NCBI RefSeq assembly: GCF_042310355.1
Contig: NZ_JBHJMR010000010.1
Coordinates: 62,001-126,000 of the forward strand
DNA from: Wenzhouxiangella sp042310355
GTDB taxonomy: Bacteria > Pseudomonadota > Gammaproteobacteria > Xanthomonadales > Wenzhouxiangellaceae
DNA: 64,000 bases
Reading direction: 5' to 3'
In this document: in pieces, positions 9,130-18,040 of the stretch
Position numbering within the stretch: position 1 is the first letter of the stretch
Layout of the letters: every line of letters starts with the position of its first letter
Made by a program: the position numbers and the translations under genes
The notes under the pieces: generated by a model
Seen by the model: the letters and a program-made list of their open reading frames with translations, nothing else
Database searches by the model: none
Told to the model about the DNA's origin: nothing

Positions 9130-9591
9130 TCATGCCCGATGATAAGGATGCCCACTCAAGATCGTCGAAGCCCGATAAAGCTGCTCGGCCACCAACACCC
9201 GAACGAGCATGTGCGGCAGCGTGGCCGGGCCCAGGGACCAGCGCTCGTGGGCACGCTCGAGCAGCCGCGCGTCCAGGCCGTTGGCGCCACCGATCAGGAA
9301 CCAGACCGGCTCGCCGTCGAGCTGCCAGTGTTCCAGCCGGCCAGCCAGCTTTTCGGTCGACCAGGGACGGGCGGTGATTTCCAGGGCGACGATTCGCGCG
9401 CGGGGAGGCAGCTTGTCGAGCAGGCGCTCGGCCTCCAGCGCCGACTCGCGCCCCGCTCCGGCCTTGCCCGCCACCGGCACTTCAATGAGCCGCAGCGGCA
9501 GGTGCGATGGCATCCGCCGGGCATACTCCTGCCAGCCGTCGGCCACCCAGGCGGGCATGCGGGTGCCCACGCCGGCAACGACCAGGTCCAC
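9130..9591 (-). CDS. rlmH: 23S rRNA (pseudouridine1915-N3)-methyltransferase RlmH
   Basis: RlmH is a SPOUT-class methyltransferase that uses SAM to methylate pseudouridine 1915 in helix 69 of 23S rRNA on the assembled 70S ribosome. The product is 153 residues (E. coli 155). It keeps the knotted SAM-binding region FLIGGANGL and the conserved C-terminal HPYHRA tail that reaches the active site. The start codon is GTG at 9591, one base after the rsfS stop. Its stop codon lies within ten bases of the right arm of the octad palindrome. Confidence 0.96.
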   Translation of the reverse strand: MDLVVAGVGTRMPAWVADGWQEYARRMPSHLPLRLIEVPVAGKAGAGRESALEAERLLDKLPPRARIVALEITARPWSTEKLAGRLEHWQLDGEPVWFLIGGANGLDARLLERAHERWSLGPATLPHMLVRVLVAEQLYRASTILSGHPYHRA

Positions 9592-9592
9592 T

Positions 9593-9967
9593 TCAGGCCT
9601 GGGCGCGTGTCGCCGGCGGTGCCGACCAGAGCTTTTCGAGGTTGTAGAAGGCGCGTGTCTGCGGCTGCATGACGTGGACGATCACATCGGCCAGGTCGAC
9701 CAGCACCCAATCGGCCGAGTCGGCGCCTTCCACGCCAAGCGGCCGGATACCCTGTGCCTTGGCACGCTGAACCAGCCTTTCGGCCATGGCCTTGACCTGG
9801 CGGGACGAAGTGCCCGAGGCAATCACCATGTAGTCGGCAAAGCTGCTGCGCTCGGACAGATCGATGACCTGGATGTCCTGGGCCTTGGCGTCCTCCAGGA
9901 CGGTGACGGCGAGATCCCGCAGTTCCTGCGGGTCGAGCAGATCCTTTTCGCTCAACGAATCATCCAT
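9593..9967 (-). CDS. rsfS: Ribosomal silencing factor RsfS
   Basis: RsfS (Iojap family) binds ribosomal protein uL14 and prevents joining of the ribosomal subunits when nutrients are scarce. The 124-residue product contains the family core DIQVIDLSERSSFADYMVIA and the SGTSSRQV segment, with the ending FYNLEKLW. It sits 42 bases after nadD and one base before rlmH, the usual neighbours. The non-conserved N-terminal SLSEKDLLDPQEL and a short basic tail are normal for the family. Confidence 0.96.
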   Translation of the reverse strand: MDDSLSEKDLLDPQELRDLAVTVLEDAKAQDIQVIDLSERSSFADYMVIASGTSSRQVKAMAERLVQRAKAQGIRPLGVEGADSADWVLVDLADVIVHVMQPQTRAFYNLEKLWSAPPATRAQA

Positions 9968-10009
9968 GATTGAACACGACGCGTATTTTACGCTTAGTTG
10001 GCGCCGCTT

Positions 10010-10684
10010 TCATCCGGTCTTTCCCGGCTTGCCGGTCGCTGCGCCGGATCGCCGGTAGAGACCGTGCTTGCGGATGTAGGCCAGCACCGTCGACGGCAGG
10101 AGAAAACGTGGATCGCGGCCCTCGGCAAGCTGCCGGCGAATGTCGGTCGAAGAGATGGCCAGCTGCGTCACGCCGAGATAACAGACCCGGCCCGACGCGG
10201 CTTCCATCAGCTGGCCCGGGCGGCGCACGCGCCGCTCACGCAACAACTCGGCCACCTCGCCCGCATACTTCGGGCGGCTGCGCGGGCGCTTCATCACCAG
10301 CAGGTGGGCCAGGTCGAGGAGTTCGCGCCAGCGATGCCAGCCGCTGAGCTGGTTGGCGGCATCCTGCCCCAGGCAGAGGATGATCGGCCGCGAACCGGCT
10401 TCCTGTCGGATCGTCGCCAGGGTCTCGACCATGTAGGAAGGCCCGTCGCGGCGCACCTCGCGTTCGTCAACGGTGAGGTCGGAATACGGCGCAAGCGCCA
10501 GCTCGAGCATGGCCAGTCGGTGATAGGCCTCGGCGCCGGTGTGGTCGCGGTGCGGCGGCTGACCCGCCGGCAGCAGCCGAAAGTCGTCGGCGGACAGCTT
10601 CTCGCACACCTCGGAGGCCGCCCGGAGGTGCCCGTAGTGAACGGGGTCGAAGGTGCCCCCGAAAATGACCGTGGCCGCCTTCAT
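10010..10684 (-). CDS. nadD: Nicotinate-nucleotide adenylyltransferase
   Basis: NadD transfers AMP from ATP to nicotinate mononucleotide, giving deamido-NAD in NAD biosynthesis. The product is 224 residues. It has the nucleotidyltransferase motif GGTFDPVHYGHL at residues 9-20 and the second motif ISSTDIRRQL near the C-terminus. The frame is open far upstream inside holA, but the ATG at 10684 overlaps the holA stop (ATGA) and begins the family-typical sequence, so I set the start there. The last 15 residues (basic, RRSGAATGKPGKTG) appear to be a non-conserved tail. Confidence 0.95.
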   Translation of the reverse strand: MKAATVIFGGTFDPVHYGHLRAASEVCEKLSADDFRLLPAGQPPHRDHTGAEAYHRLAMLELALAPYSDLTVDEREVRRDGPSYMVETLATIRQEAGSRPIILCLGQDAANQLSGWHRWRELLDLAHLLVMKRPRSRPKYAGEVAELLRERRVRRPGQLMEAASGRVCYLGVTQLAISSTDIRRQLAEGRDPRFLLPSTVLAYIRKHGLYRRSGAATGKPGKTG

Positions 10685-11700
10685 GCCGCGCAATACTCCA
10701 GCCGGTTGGTGGCCAGGGCAACGCACAGGCGCTCGAGCCGCAGCCAGAACATTTCGCGACCGCTGGACTTGGACAGCTGATCGAGATCGGACAGCTGGGC
10801 CAGGGTCCGGCGCACCACCTGCGGCGACAGGCGCCGGGCCGCGTCGGCCACGGGCTGCTGCCGGCTCTTCCAGATGCCCAACTGCGAGAAGGCCTGGCCG
10901 GGCGGCAGCTGGCGCGAAAGCATCTGGAAACTGCCGATGGTCTGCAGTTCGCGCGCCAGCGCACCGACGATCAGGGGCATGGGTGTGTCGGACTCGCGCA
11001 AGCCCCGGATGCAGCGCACGGCCGCGCCCGGCTGGCCGGCAAACACCAGCTCGATGAGGCGGAAACTGTCGAACCTGGCGCTGTCGGCAACGGCCGCGCG
11101 CACGCGCTCGAGATCGACCTGTCCGCCGGGGTAGAGCAAGGCCAGGCGCTCGATCTCCTGGGCGGCGGCCAGCAAGTTGCCTTCCAGGCGCTCGGCCAGG
11201 AATCGGCAGGCGGCCTGGTCGCCGCGAATGCCGCGGCTCGACAGGCGCTGGGTGATCCACTGCGGCAATCGTTGCGGTTTGACCTTCCAGCAGGGCACGT
11301 AGACACCGGCCGAGTCCAGGGCCTTGACCCAGGCCGTCTTCTCGCTTCCCATGTCCCAGGCATCGCACTTGACCAGCAGGATATCGTCACCGTCGCGCTC
11401 GACGAACTCGCGCAACGCCGCCGCGCCCTCCCGCCCGGGCTTGCCCGAGGGCAGGCGCACTTCGACCAGGCGCTGGCTGGCGAACAGCGAGCCGGTCTCC
11501 GTGGAGCTGCCCAGCTGGCCCCAGTCGAAGCGCCCGTCGGCTTCCAGCACCACGCGTTCGGCCACGCCGTGCTCGCGCGCGGCCGCCCGGACGGCGTCGC
11601 AGGCTTCCTCGATCAGCAACGGTTCCTGGCCCGCGACCAGGTAGACGCGATCCAGGCCCTGCCTGAGGCGCTTCGTCAGCTTCTCGGGAAAAAGTTTCAC
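10681..11700 (-). CDS. holA: DNA polymerase III subunit delta
   Basis: The delta subunit is part of the clamp loader; it binds and opens the beta sliding clamp. The product is 339 residues (E. coli HolA 343). It begins MKLFPEKLTKRL and has the conserved VYLVAGQEPLLIEEA segment and the ERLEGNLLAAAQEIERLALL helix. The start is GTG at 11700, overlapping the lptE stop as GTGA. It lies between lptE and nadD, the canonical position, so it is probably cotranscribed from upstream of leuS or from leuS itself. Confidence 0.95.
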   Translation of the reverse strand: MKLFPEKLTKRLRQGLDRVYLVAGQEPLLIEEACDAVRAAAREHGVAERVVLEADGRFDWGQLGSSTETGSLFASQRLVEVRLPSGKPGREGAAALREFVERDGDDILLVKCDAWDMGSEKTAWVKALDSAGVYVPCWKVKPQRLPQWITQRLSSRGIRGDQAACRFLAERLEGNLLAAAQEIERLALLYPGGQVDLERVRAAVADSARFDSFRLIELVFAGQPGAAVRCIRGLRESDTPMPLIVGALARELQTIGSFQMLSRQLPPGQAFSQLGIWKSRQQPVADAARRLSPQVVRRTLAQLSDLDQLSKSSGREMFWLRLERLCVALATNRLEYCAA

Positions 11701-12206
11701 GGTTGCGCGCCGTCGACAGGCGCCCTGAACGCCTCCAGGCGCCGGATCATCTGATCGGCCATGGCGCGGCCGAGATCATCGCGCAGGAACTCTTCCTCGC
11801 GCTGGGCGGCCAGGATCTCACCCTCGTCGAAACTGTAGTCACGCGTCAGGCGGAGGGTGGTGCGCTCGAGCGCCTCCTCGCCGTCTGCATCCTCCAGGCG
11901 CCAGCTCACCTCGAAGACGATCAGGAACTCGCGCACCCGCGCCTGCCCGGAGACCGACAAGGCCTGGCGCCGGATATTCTGCGAATCGATCCGCAACGTG
12001 GCGGCCCGCGGCGACGGTTCGTCGACGATCTCGATGCCGTTGGCCTCCAGCAGAAGCCTGAGTTCACGCACGAAAACGGTGCTCTCGTCGGCCACCGCGA
12101 TGTGCGTGCGCTCCATGAAACCCGGCAGGCGGGCATCGCCCCGGAGCTGGAAGCCGCAGGCGGCCAGCAGCGCCACCATCAGCAGGATGCCGATCGCGCG
12201 TCGCAT
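11697..12206 (-). CDS. lptE: LPS-assembly lipoprotein LptE
   Basis: LptE plugs the LptD barrel and helps place lipopolysaccharide in the outer leaflet of the outer membrane. The product is 169 residues with a lipoprotein signal peptide ending in the lipobox LLAAC at residues 13-17, followed by GFQLRG, the family hallmark. The frame is open far upstream in antisense-like composition inside leuS. The ATG at 12206 overlaps the leuS stop by one base (TGATG) and gives the signal peptide directly, so this start is well supported. Confidence 0.94.
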   Translation of the reverse strand: MRRAIGILLMVALLAACGFQLRGDARLPGFMERTHIAVADESTVFVRELRLLLEANGIEIVDEPSPRAATLRIDSQNIRRQALSVSGQARVREFLIVFEVSWRLEDADGEEALERTTLRLTRDYSFDEGEILAAQREEEFLRDDLGRAMADQMIRRLEAFRAPVDGAQP

Positions 12207-14794
12207 CAGCCGACCACGATATTGAGCAGCTTGTCGGGTACCAGGATCACCTTGCGCACGGTCTTGTCCTCGACATGGCGGGCGACGTTCTCGTCGGCCA
12301 GGGCCGCGGCCTGGACGCTGTCGCGGTCGGCGCCCGGGGCCACCTCGACGCGTCCGCGCACCTTGCCGTTGACCTGGACAACCACGGTCACGGCGGCGCG
12401 CTCGAGCGCCGAGTCGTCGACCTGCGGCCAGCCGGCTTCGAAGACGGATCCTGCGTGCCCGAGATCGCGCCACAGCGCTTCGGCGATATGCGGCGTAACC
12501 GGTGCGATCAGCCGGACCACGGACTCCCACGCTTCCTGCATCAGCTCTCGGCCCGGCGCGTCGCCGGCCTCGAAGCGCTGCAGCTCGTTGCAGAACTCCA
12601 TGATCGCCGCGATCGCGGTGTTGAAGGTCTGGCGCCGGCCCATGTCGTCGCCCACCTTGCCGATGGTCTCGTGCAGGCGGGTGCGCAGCTCGCGCGCGGC
12701 GCCCTCGAGGCCCTGGGGGCGGCAACCGGGCAGCGCGCCATCGGCGACGTGCGCCTGGACGCCGGCGAACAGGCGCTTGAGGAAACGCCAGGCGCCTTCC
12801 ACGCCCGCCTCGGACCACTCCAGGGACTGCTCCGGGGGTGCGGCGAACATCGAGAACAGGCGCACCGTGTCGGCGCCGTAGGCGTCCACCAGGGCCTGCG
12901 GATCGACGCCGTTGTTCTTGGACTTGGCCATCTTCTCGATACCGCCGGCCTCGACCGGCTCACCGTCGCTCTTGAGCACGGCGCTGAGAATTTCGCCCTT
13001 GCCGTCGCGCTGCACGTCGACGTCGGCCGGGTTGAACCAGCTCTTGCGGCCTGACTCGTCTTCACGGTAGTAGGTCTCGGCCAGCACCATGCCCTGGGTC
13101 AGCAGCCGCGCAAAAGGTTCGTCGACGCTCACCAGGCTCTCGTCGCGCATCAGCTTGGTCCAGAAGCGCGCGTACAGCAGATGCAGGATGGCGTGCTCGA
13201 TGCCGCCGATGTACTGGTCGACCGGCATCCACTGGTCGGCACGTTCGTCGACCATGGCGTCGTGGTTGTCCGGCGAGGTGTAGCGCAGGAAATACCACGA
13301 CGAGTCGACGAAGGTGTCCATCGTGTCGGTTTCGCGCTTGGCCGCCGCGCCGCAATTCGGGCAGGGCGTGTCGAGAAAGTCGGTGTGCCGGTTGAGCGGA
13401 TTGCCCGAACCGTCGGGAACCAGCTCCTCGGGCAGCACCACGGGCAGATCCTCGTCGGGCACCGGCACGTCGCCGCAGTCGGGGCAATGGATGATCGGAA
13501 TCGGGCAGCCCCAGTAGCGCTGGCGCGAGATGCCCCAGTCGCGCAGGCGAAACTGCGTGCGGGCGCGGCCGGCATTCTTCTTTTCCAGCTCGGACACGAT
13601 GGCCTCGAAACCCTTGGTCCAATCGAGTCCGTCGTAGCGGCCGGAATTGACCAGGTGCCCCGCCTTTGCTGCGTAGTCGTCGTGCCAGTTGCGGTCGTCG
13701 TATTCGCGACCCTCGGGCAGGCTGATCACCTGCCGGATGGGCAGGCCGTACTTGTTGGCGAACTCGAAGTCGCGCTCGTCGTGGCCGGGCACGGCCATGA
13801 TCGCGCCCTCGCCGTAGGCCATCAGCACGTAGTTGGCGACCCACACCGGCAGCTCGTCACCGGTCAGGGGATGGATGGCTTTCAGGCCGGTGTCCATGCC
13901 CTTCTTTTCCTGGGTGGCGATGTCGGCTTCCGAGACCCCGCCCTTCTGGCACTCGGCGATGAAGGCGGCCAGCTCGGGATCGTCGTCCGCGGCCTTCTTC
14001 GCCAGCGGGTGCTCGGCGGCGACGGCCATGAAGGTCGCCCCCATCAGGGTGTCGGGCCGGGTGGTGAAGACCTTGATGGTCTCCAGGCCGCAACTGAAGC
14101 TGATCTCGGCGCCTTCACTCTTGCCGATCCAGTTGGCCTGCATGGTGCGCACCCGCTCGGGCCAGCCGTCGAGGTCGCCCAGGCTCTCGAGCAGCTCGTC
14201 GGCGTAGTCGGTGATGCGCAGGTAGTACATCGGGATTTCGCGCTTTTCCACCGGCGCGCCGGTGCGCCAGCCCTTGCCGTCGATGACCTGCTCGTTGGCC
14301 AGCACGGTCTGGTCGACCGGATCCCAGTTGACGGTACCGGTCTTCTTGTAGGCGATGCCGCGCTCGAGCAGGCGCAGGAAGAACCACTGGTTCCACTTGT
14401 AATACTCGGGATCGCAGGTGGCCAGCTCGCGCTCCCAGTCGATGGCAAAGCCCAGCTGTTTGAGCTGGCCGCGCATGTGTTCGATGTTGTCGCGCGTCCA
14501 CTTCGCCGGCGGCACACCGTTGGCCATGGCGGCATTTTCCGCCGGCAGGCCGAAGGCATCCCAGCCCATGGGCTGGAGCACGCGCTTGCCCTGCATGCGG
14601 TGGTAGCGCGTGATGACGTCGCTGATGGTGTAGTTGCGCATGTGACCCATGTGCAACTTGCCGGAGGGATAGGGAAACATGCTCAGGCAGTAGAAGCGCT
14701 CGCCGTCGCCGGACTCGGCACGGTCGACGTTGTGCGCTCGCCAGGAGCGGCGAACGGCCGGCTCCAGTTCGCCGGGTCGGTAGCTTTCAGTCAC
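12206..14794 (-). CDS. leuS: Leucyl-tRNA synthetase
   Basis: LeuS charges tRNA-Leu in the cytosol. The product is 862 residues (E. coli 860). The class I HIGH-type signature is present as PSGKLHMGHMRNY near residue 42. The editing (CP1) domain contains TTRPDTLMG. The second class I signature is KMAKSKNNG instead of the usual KMSKS, an Ala for Ser change read directly from a GCC codon near 12930. The start is GTG at 14794. A Rho-independent terminator for the gene upstream lies 30-65 bases before it, so leuS needs its own promoter in a very short space or depends on read-through. Confidence 0.97.
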   Translation of the reverse strand: MTESYRPGELEPAVRRSWRAHNVDRAESGDGERFYCLSMFPYPSGKLHMGHMRNYTISDVITRYHRMQGKRVLQPMGWDAFGLPAENAAMANGVPPAKWTRDNIEHMRGQLKQLGFAIDWERELATCDPEYYKWNQWFFLRLLERGIAYKKTGTVNWDPVDQTVLANEQVIDGKGWRTGAPVEKREIPMYYLRITDYADELLESLGDLDGWPERVRTMQANWIGKSEGAEISFSCGLETIKVFTTRPDTLMGATFMAVAAEHPLAKKAADDDPELAAFIAECQKGGVSEADIATQEKKGMDTGLKAIHPLTGDELPVWVANYVLMAYGEGAIMAVPGHDERDFEFANKYGLPIRQVISLPEGREYDDRNWHDDYAAKAGHLVNSGRYDGLDWTKGFEAIVSELEKKNAGRARTQFRLRDWGISRQRYWGCPIPIIHCPDCGDVPVPDEDLPVVLPEELVPDGSGNPLNRHTDFLDTPCPNCGAAAKRETDTMDTFVDSSWYFLRYTSPDNHDAMVDERADQWMPVDQYIGGIEHAILHLLYARFWTKLMRDESLVSVDEPFARLLTQGMVLAETYYREDESGRKSWFNPADVDVQRDGKGEILSAVLKSDGEPVEAGGIEKMAKSKNNGVDPQALVDAYGADTVRLFSMFAAPPEQSLEWSEAGVEGAWRFLKRLFAGVQAHVADGALPGCRPQGLEGAARELRTRLHETIGKVGDDMGRRQTFNTAIAAIMEFCNELQRFEAGDAPGRELMQEAWESVVRLIAPVTPHIAEALWRDLGHAGSVFEAGWPQVDDSALERAAVTVVVQVNGKVRGRVEVAPGADRDSVQAAALADENVARHVEDKTVRKVILVPDKLLNIVVG

Positions 14795-14823
14795 CTTAGA
14801 AATCGATCCCGAAGGGTTGCAGG

Positions 14824-14859
14824 TTAAAAACAGGCGCCGCCCCGAGGACGGGGCGGCGC
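14824..14859 (-). terminator. Rho-independent terminator of the acidic lipoprotein gene
   Basis: Read on the minus strand, a perfect 10-base-pair GC stem (GCGCCGCCCC and GGGGCGGCGC, loop of six) is followed by CTGTTTTTAA. The hairpin starts about 20 bases after the TAG stop of the lipoprotein gene and separates it from leuS. An attenuator role for leuS is possible, but I see no leader peptide. Confidence 0.85.
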
Positions 14860-14880
14860 GGGCGCAGTATCAGTAAAGGA

Positions 14881-15414
14881 CTATTGTTCTTCGTCCTGCT
14901 CCTCGTCGCCCTCGGTTTCCTCTTCGGCGCGTTGGGCCAGGCGATCCCAGGCATCCCCGGCGTCCTGCCAGGCATCGCGCGCCCGGGCGCTGGCGCCTTC
15001 CCAGCTGTCATCGGCGAAACGGCTGGCCTCTTCCCAGGCGCTTTCGGCACGCTCCTGCGCGACCTCGGCCGCCTCGCGGGCTTCTTCCCAGGCCTCGCCG
15101 CCTTCTTCCTCGGCAACGGCCAAGGCCTCTTCGGCCTTGACGCGCGCTTCCTCGGCCAATTCGCGAGCGCGTTCCCAGACCTTCTCGTGCATGGCCTCAT
15201 CGTTCGCGTCCGGGCCGTCCTCGACGAACTCCTCGAGGTCTTCCCGGGCCTCTTCGGCACCCTGCTGGACTTCCTCGTAAGCCTCTGCGGCTTCCTCACC
15301 GGCCTGCTCGACCTGCTCGGACGCCTCGTCACCGGCCTCTTCCATCTCGTTCGCCTCTTCGGACTGGCAGGCTGCCAGCACCAGAATCATCGACAGGACC
15401 ACGAAATATCGCAT
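14881..15414 (-). CDS. Acidic coiled-coil lipoprotein
   Basis: The product is a 177-residue predicted lipoprotein. The signal peptide MRYFVVLSMILVLAAC ends in the lipobox VLAAC at about residues 11-15. The mature part is almost entirely Glu, Ala, Arg and Asp with regularly spaced Trp (EEA, EAWEEAREAAE and similar), which predicts long amphipathic helix or coiled coil. The net charge is strongly negative and the tail is EEQDEEQ. The frame starts 11 codons earlier, but the ATG at 15414 follows a good AGGAG site and opens a clean signal peptide. I do not recognise the family. A role as periplasmic spacer or stress protein is guesswork. It has its own terminator. Confidence 0.8.
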   Translation of the reverse strand: MRYFVVLSMILVLAACQSEEANEMEEAGDEASEQVEQAGEEAAEAYEEVQQGAEEAREDLEEFVEDGPDANDEAMHEKVWERARELAEEARVKAEEALAVAEEEGGEAWEEAREAAEVAQERAESAWEEASRFADDSWEGASARARDAWQDAGDAWDRLAQRAEEETEGDEEQDEEQ

Positions 15415-15592
15415 TCTCTTTCTCCTCGAAAAGCGCTTGCAGTGCACCCATGCGCACCTGTGCTTATCCTAACGCCATTCCGCGCTGACAGCAGCAGTTT
15501 TTGCCGGCCTCGAACGGCCGCATTCGACAGCGCCACGGGGCTTGTGGCAGGATTTGGGCCAGCTCAAACGAATGAGTCGGGCGCATGAAGGC

Positions 15593-16255
15593 ATGATGAT
15601 GACAAAGTTCGCAACAACTTTTGCAGTGGTGGCACTGTTCGCCTTTAGCCCGGCGACGGCCGAATCCCCGTTCAGGGTGGCCGAACACACGCCGGGCTAC
15701 TCCTTCGCCGTCGATGCGCAGGAGTCGTGGGAACACGGGCGCTACTTCGATGCCCGCCATCGATTCCAGCGCGCGGCCTGGTGGGCCGACAAGTTCGCCC
15801 AGTACAACCTCGGCGTGATTCACTACCGCGGCGACGGCGTGGATCGCGATCCAAGCCGGGCCTGGGCCTGGTTCGACCTGGCGGCAGAACGCGACTACGG
15901 CGCCTTCGTCGAAATGGCCGACGCCGTCTGGGGCGAGCTCGACGAAGAGGCTCGCCGGCGCGCGAAGACCATCCGAAGGGAACTCGAACCGCGCTACGGC
16001 GACGAGGCGGCCGTCGAGCGAACGGCGAAGTACATGGAACGCCAGCGCCGCAGCGTGACCGGATCGCGGGTCGGGTTCGTCGGTTTCCTCCAGGTCGTGG
16101 ACGCCTCCGGCAACGTACGCAGCGGCGACGAGTTCTACGCCGAGGAAAAGTGGGACTTCCGCCAGGTCGTGCAGCAGGAGAAGCAGATCTTCGACGCCAT
16201 GGCCAACGCCCGGGTCAGCATCGGCGAGTTCAAGGTCGTCGAGGACGACGAGTAG
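15593..16255 (+). CDS. Secreted Sel1-repeat protein
   Basis: The product is about 220 residues with an N-terminal signal sequence (MTKFATTFAVVALFAFSPATA) and one clear Sel1-like repeat, YNLGVIHYRGDGVDRDPSRA. Sel1 repeats are TPR-like helical hairpins used for protein contacts. The rest is charged and helical, with no catalytic motif. Three ATG codons occur in a row (15593, 15596, 15599); an AAGG lies just before the first, so the exact one is uncertain by two residues. It is transcribed away from the acidic lipoprotein gene and converges on the M17 aminopeptidase with a one-base gap between stop codons. The function is unknown. Confidence 0.75.
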   Translation: MMMTKFATTFAVVALFAFSPATAESPFRVAEHTPGYSFAVDAQESWEHGRYFDARHRFQRAAWWADKFAQYNLGVIHYRGDGVDRDPSRAWAWFDLAAERDYGAFVEMADAVWGELDEEARRRAKTIRRELEPRYGDEAAVERTAKYMERQRRSVTGSRVGFVGFLQVVDASGNVRSGDEFYAEEKWDFRQVVQQEKQIFDAMANARVSIGEFKVVEDDE

Positions 16256-16256
16256 G

Positions 16257-17624
16257 TCAGACTTCGCCGCCGTACACGCCCTGCAGCCACTGCCACATGC
16301 TGCGCAGGCCCTGCGCCTCGCCACCGGCCGGGCGGCCGGGTCGATCCGAGAGGTTCCAGGCGTAGATATCCAGGTGGAACCAGTCGATCTCCTCGGCCAC
16401 GAAGTGGTCGAGAAACAGCGCTGCGGTCAGGCTGCCACCGAACTTCGAGCTGCCGGTGTTGGAAATATCGGCAATCGCCGGCTCGATCTGGCGGCGATAG
16501 GGCTCGAACAGGGGCATGTGCCAGAGCGGATCCTCGATGTCGAGACTCAGGTCCTCGATGGCACGCGCCGACTGCTTGTCGCGGGCGTAGATCGGCGGCA
16601 GGTCCTCGCCCAGGGCGACGCGTGCGGCCCCGGTGAGCGTAGCGAAGTCGATGATGCGCTCGGCGCCCTCTTCGGACGCCAGGGTGAGTGCATCGGACAG
16701 CACCACGCGTCCCTCGGCATCAGTATTGCCGATTTCCACGGTTGTGCCCTTGCGGGTGTGGATGATGTCGGATGGACGATAGGCATTGCCCGAGATGGCG
16801 TTCTCCACGGCCGGGATATAGACGCGCAGGTTCACGTCCAGGCCCAGGGCCATGATGACCTTCGCCAGGCCCAGCACGTGGGCGGCGCCACCCATGTCCT
16901 TTTTCATCAGGACCATGCCCGACCCCGGCTTGATGTTGAGTCCGCCGGAGTCGAAGATCACGCCCTTGCCCACCAGGGCCAATGGCGGGGCGTCGGCACG
17001 CCCCCACTGCATGCGAATCAGGCGCGGCGCGCGGCTGGCCGCCTGGCCGACGACATGGATGGCGGGGAATTCGCGTTCCAGGCGCTCACCCTCGATGACT
17101 TCGCAGTCGGCGCCATGTTCTTCGGCCAGATCGCGCGCGGTATCGGCCAGCTCGGCCGGCCCGAGATCGATGGCGGGCGTATTGACCAGGTCGCGCACGA
17201 GGGCCGATGAATCGACCAGGACGCGGATTCGCCGCTCGTCGTCCGCTTCCAGGACCAGGCGCGCGCTCGGCCGCTCGACGGCCTTGTATCGATCGAAGCG
17301 GTAACAGGCCAGGCCCCAGCCAATGGCGGCTCTTTCCCGCTCATCCCGGGACCAGTCGCACTCGAGCCGATAGTCGCCCTCGGGCAGCGCCGCGGGCAAG
17401 TGCGCCAGGGACCAGAGTCGGTCGCCGGGTTCGCGTCCGGCCAGGACACGCTGCAGCCCGCCCTCCCCGTCGGGCACCAGCAGAAGACTGCCGGGCGCGG
17501 CCTGAAAACCACTGGCCTCGACCCAGGAACGCGTCGCGGCGTCGGCAGACTGCTTCCAGTTATCGAGGCTTTCGGCATCCAGGGAGTGGAGAGGGATGGA
17601 CTGTTCGGGTGTAACGCTGAACAT
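16257..17624 (-). CDS. Leucyl aminopeptidase family (M17) protein
   Basis: M17 peptidases are cytosolic two-metal aminopeptidases, usually hexameric. The product is 455 residues. It has the family signature NTDAEGRVVL and the upstream metal site GKGVIFDSGGLNIKP, whose Lys and Asp are metal and catalytic residues. The N-terminal domain (about 150 residues) is divergent from PepA, which fits the separate M17 branch common in Xanthomonadales and Pseudomonas relatives. The ATG at 17624 lies 31 bases from the MITE-like element, whose terminal repeat may therefore carry part of its promoter region. Confidence 0.9.
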   Translation of the reverse strand: MFSVTPEQSIPLHSLDAESLDNWKQSADAATRSWVEASGFQAAPGSLLLVPDGEGGLQRVLAGREPGDRLWSLAHLPAALPEGDYRLECDWSRDERERAAIGWGLACYRFDRYKAVERPSARLVLEADDERRIRVLVDSSALVRDLVNTPAIDLGPAELADTARDLAEEHGADCEVIEGERLEREFPAIHVVGQAASRAPRLIRMQWGRADAPPLALVGKGVIFDSGGLNIKPGSGMVLMKKDMGGAAHVLGLAKVIMALGLDVNLRVYIPAVENAISGNAYRPSDIIHTRKGTTVEIGNTDAEGRVVLSDALTLASEEGAERIIDFATLTGAARVALGEDLPPIYARDKQSARAIEDLSLDIEDPLWHMPLFEPYRRQIEPAIADISNTGSSKFGGSLTAALFLDHFVAEEIDWFHLDIYAWNLSDRPGRPAGGEAQGLRSMWQWLQGVYGGEV

Positions 17625-17655
17625 GACGGCTCCGGGTGAGTGAAACGAGGGCGCC

Positions 17656-18000
17656 TAGTGTACCCCGGCACTCATATTGTGACTTATAGCGAGTGCCTCA
17701 GGGGCCAGATGCAAGGCGCGATTGCGCCGGCGTAGTGGGGCTACGTCAAGCAATCGCAACACGGGCGACGGCTGCGCCCGCAAGGCTTTCTTCGCTTCGC
17801 GAATGCCGCCATGCGGCTTCGCCTGCCCTGCAGATGGCTCCTGAGGCGCTCGCCCGAAGGGAGCGCCGTACAAGCCCGATCGCGGCGTTGGCGCTCTTGC
17901 AAAGGGCACCACCCTTCCCGGCGAGCGCCGCCTTGCGCTCGGGCTTGTACGGCGCTCTATAAGTTACAAGATGAGTGACGGGGTACACTGGTGTACCCCG
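17656..18000. mobile_element. MITE-like element with 35-base terminal inverted repeats
   Basis: The left end (17657-17691) begins AGTGTACCCCGGCACTCAT and continues to ACTTATAGCG. The right end (17953-17989), read in reverse complement, is AGTGTACCCCGTCACTCAT continuing to ACTTATAGAGCG. These are near-identical terminal inverted repeats. The 12-mer GTGTACCCCGGC occurs at both 17658-17669 and 17991-18002 as a direct repeat and could be a target duplication or part of the ends. Inside are a perfect 19-base inverted pair (17862-17880 and 17939-17957) and a hairpin with GCGATTGC and GCAATCGC arms (17718-17757). No plausible gene lies inside. The 416-base gap between the flanking genes is mostly this element. 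Confidence 0.75.
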
Positions 18001-18040
18001 GCGCCGTGGCCGCAGCCGTCCGATCGGGCCGAAGGGGGCG

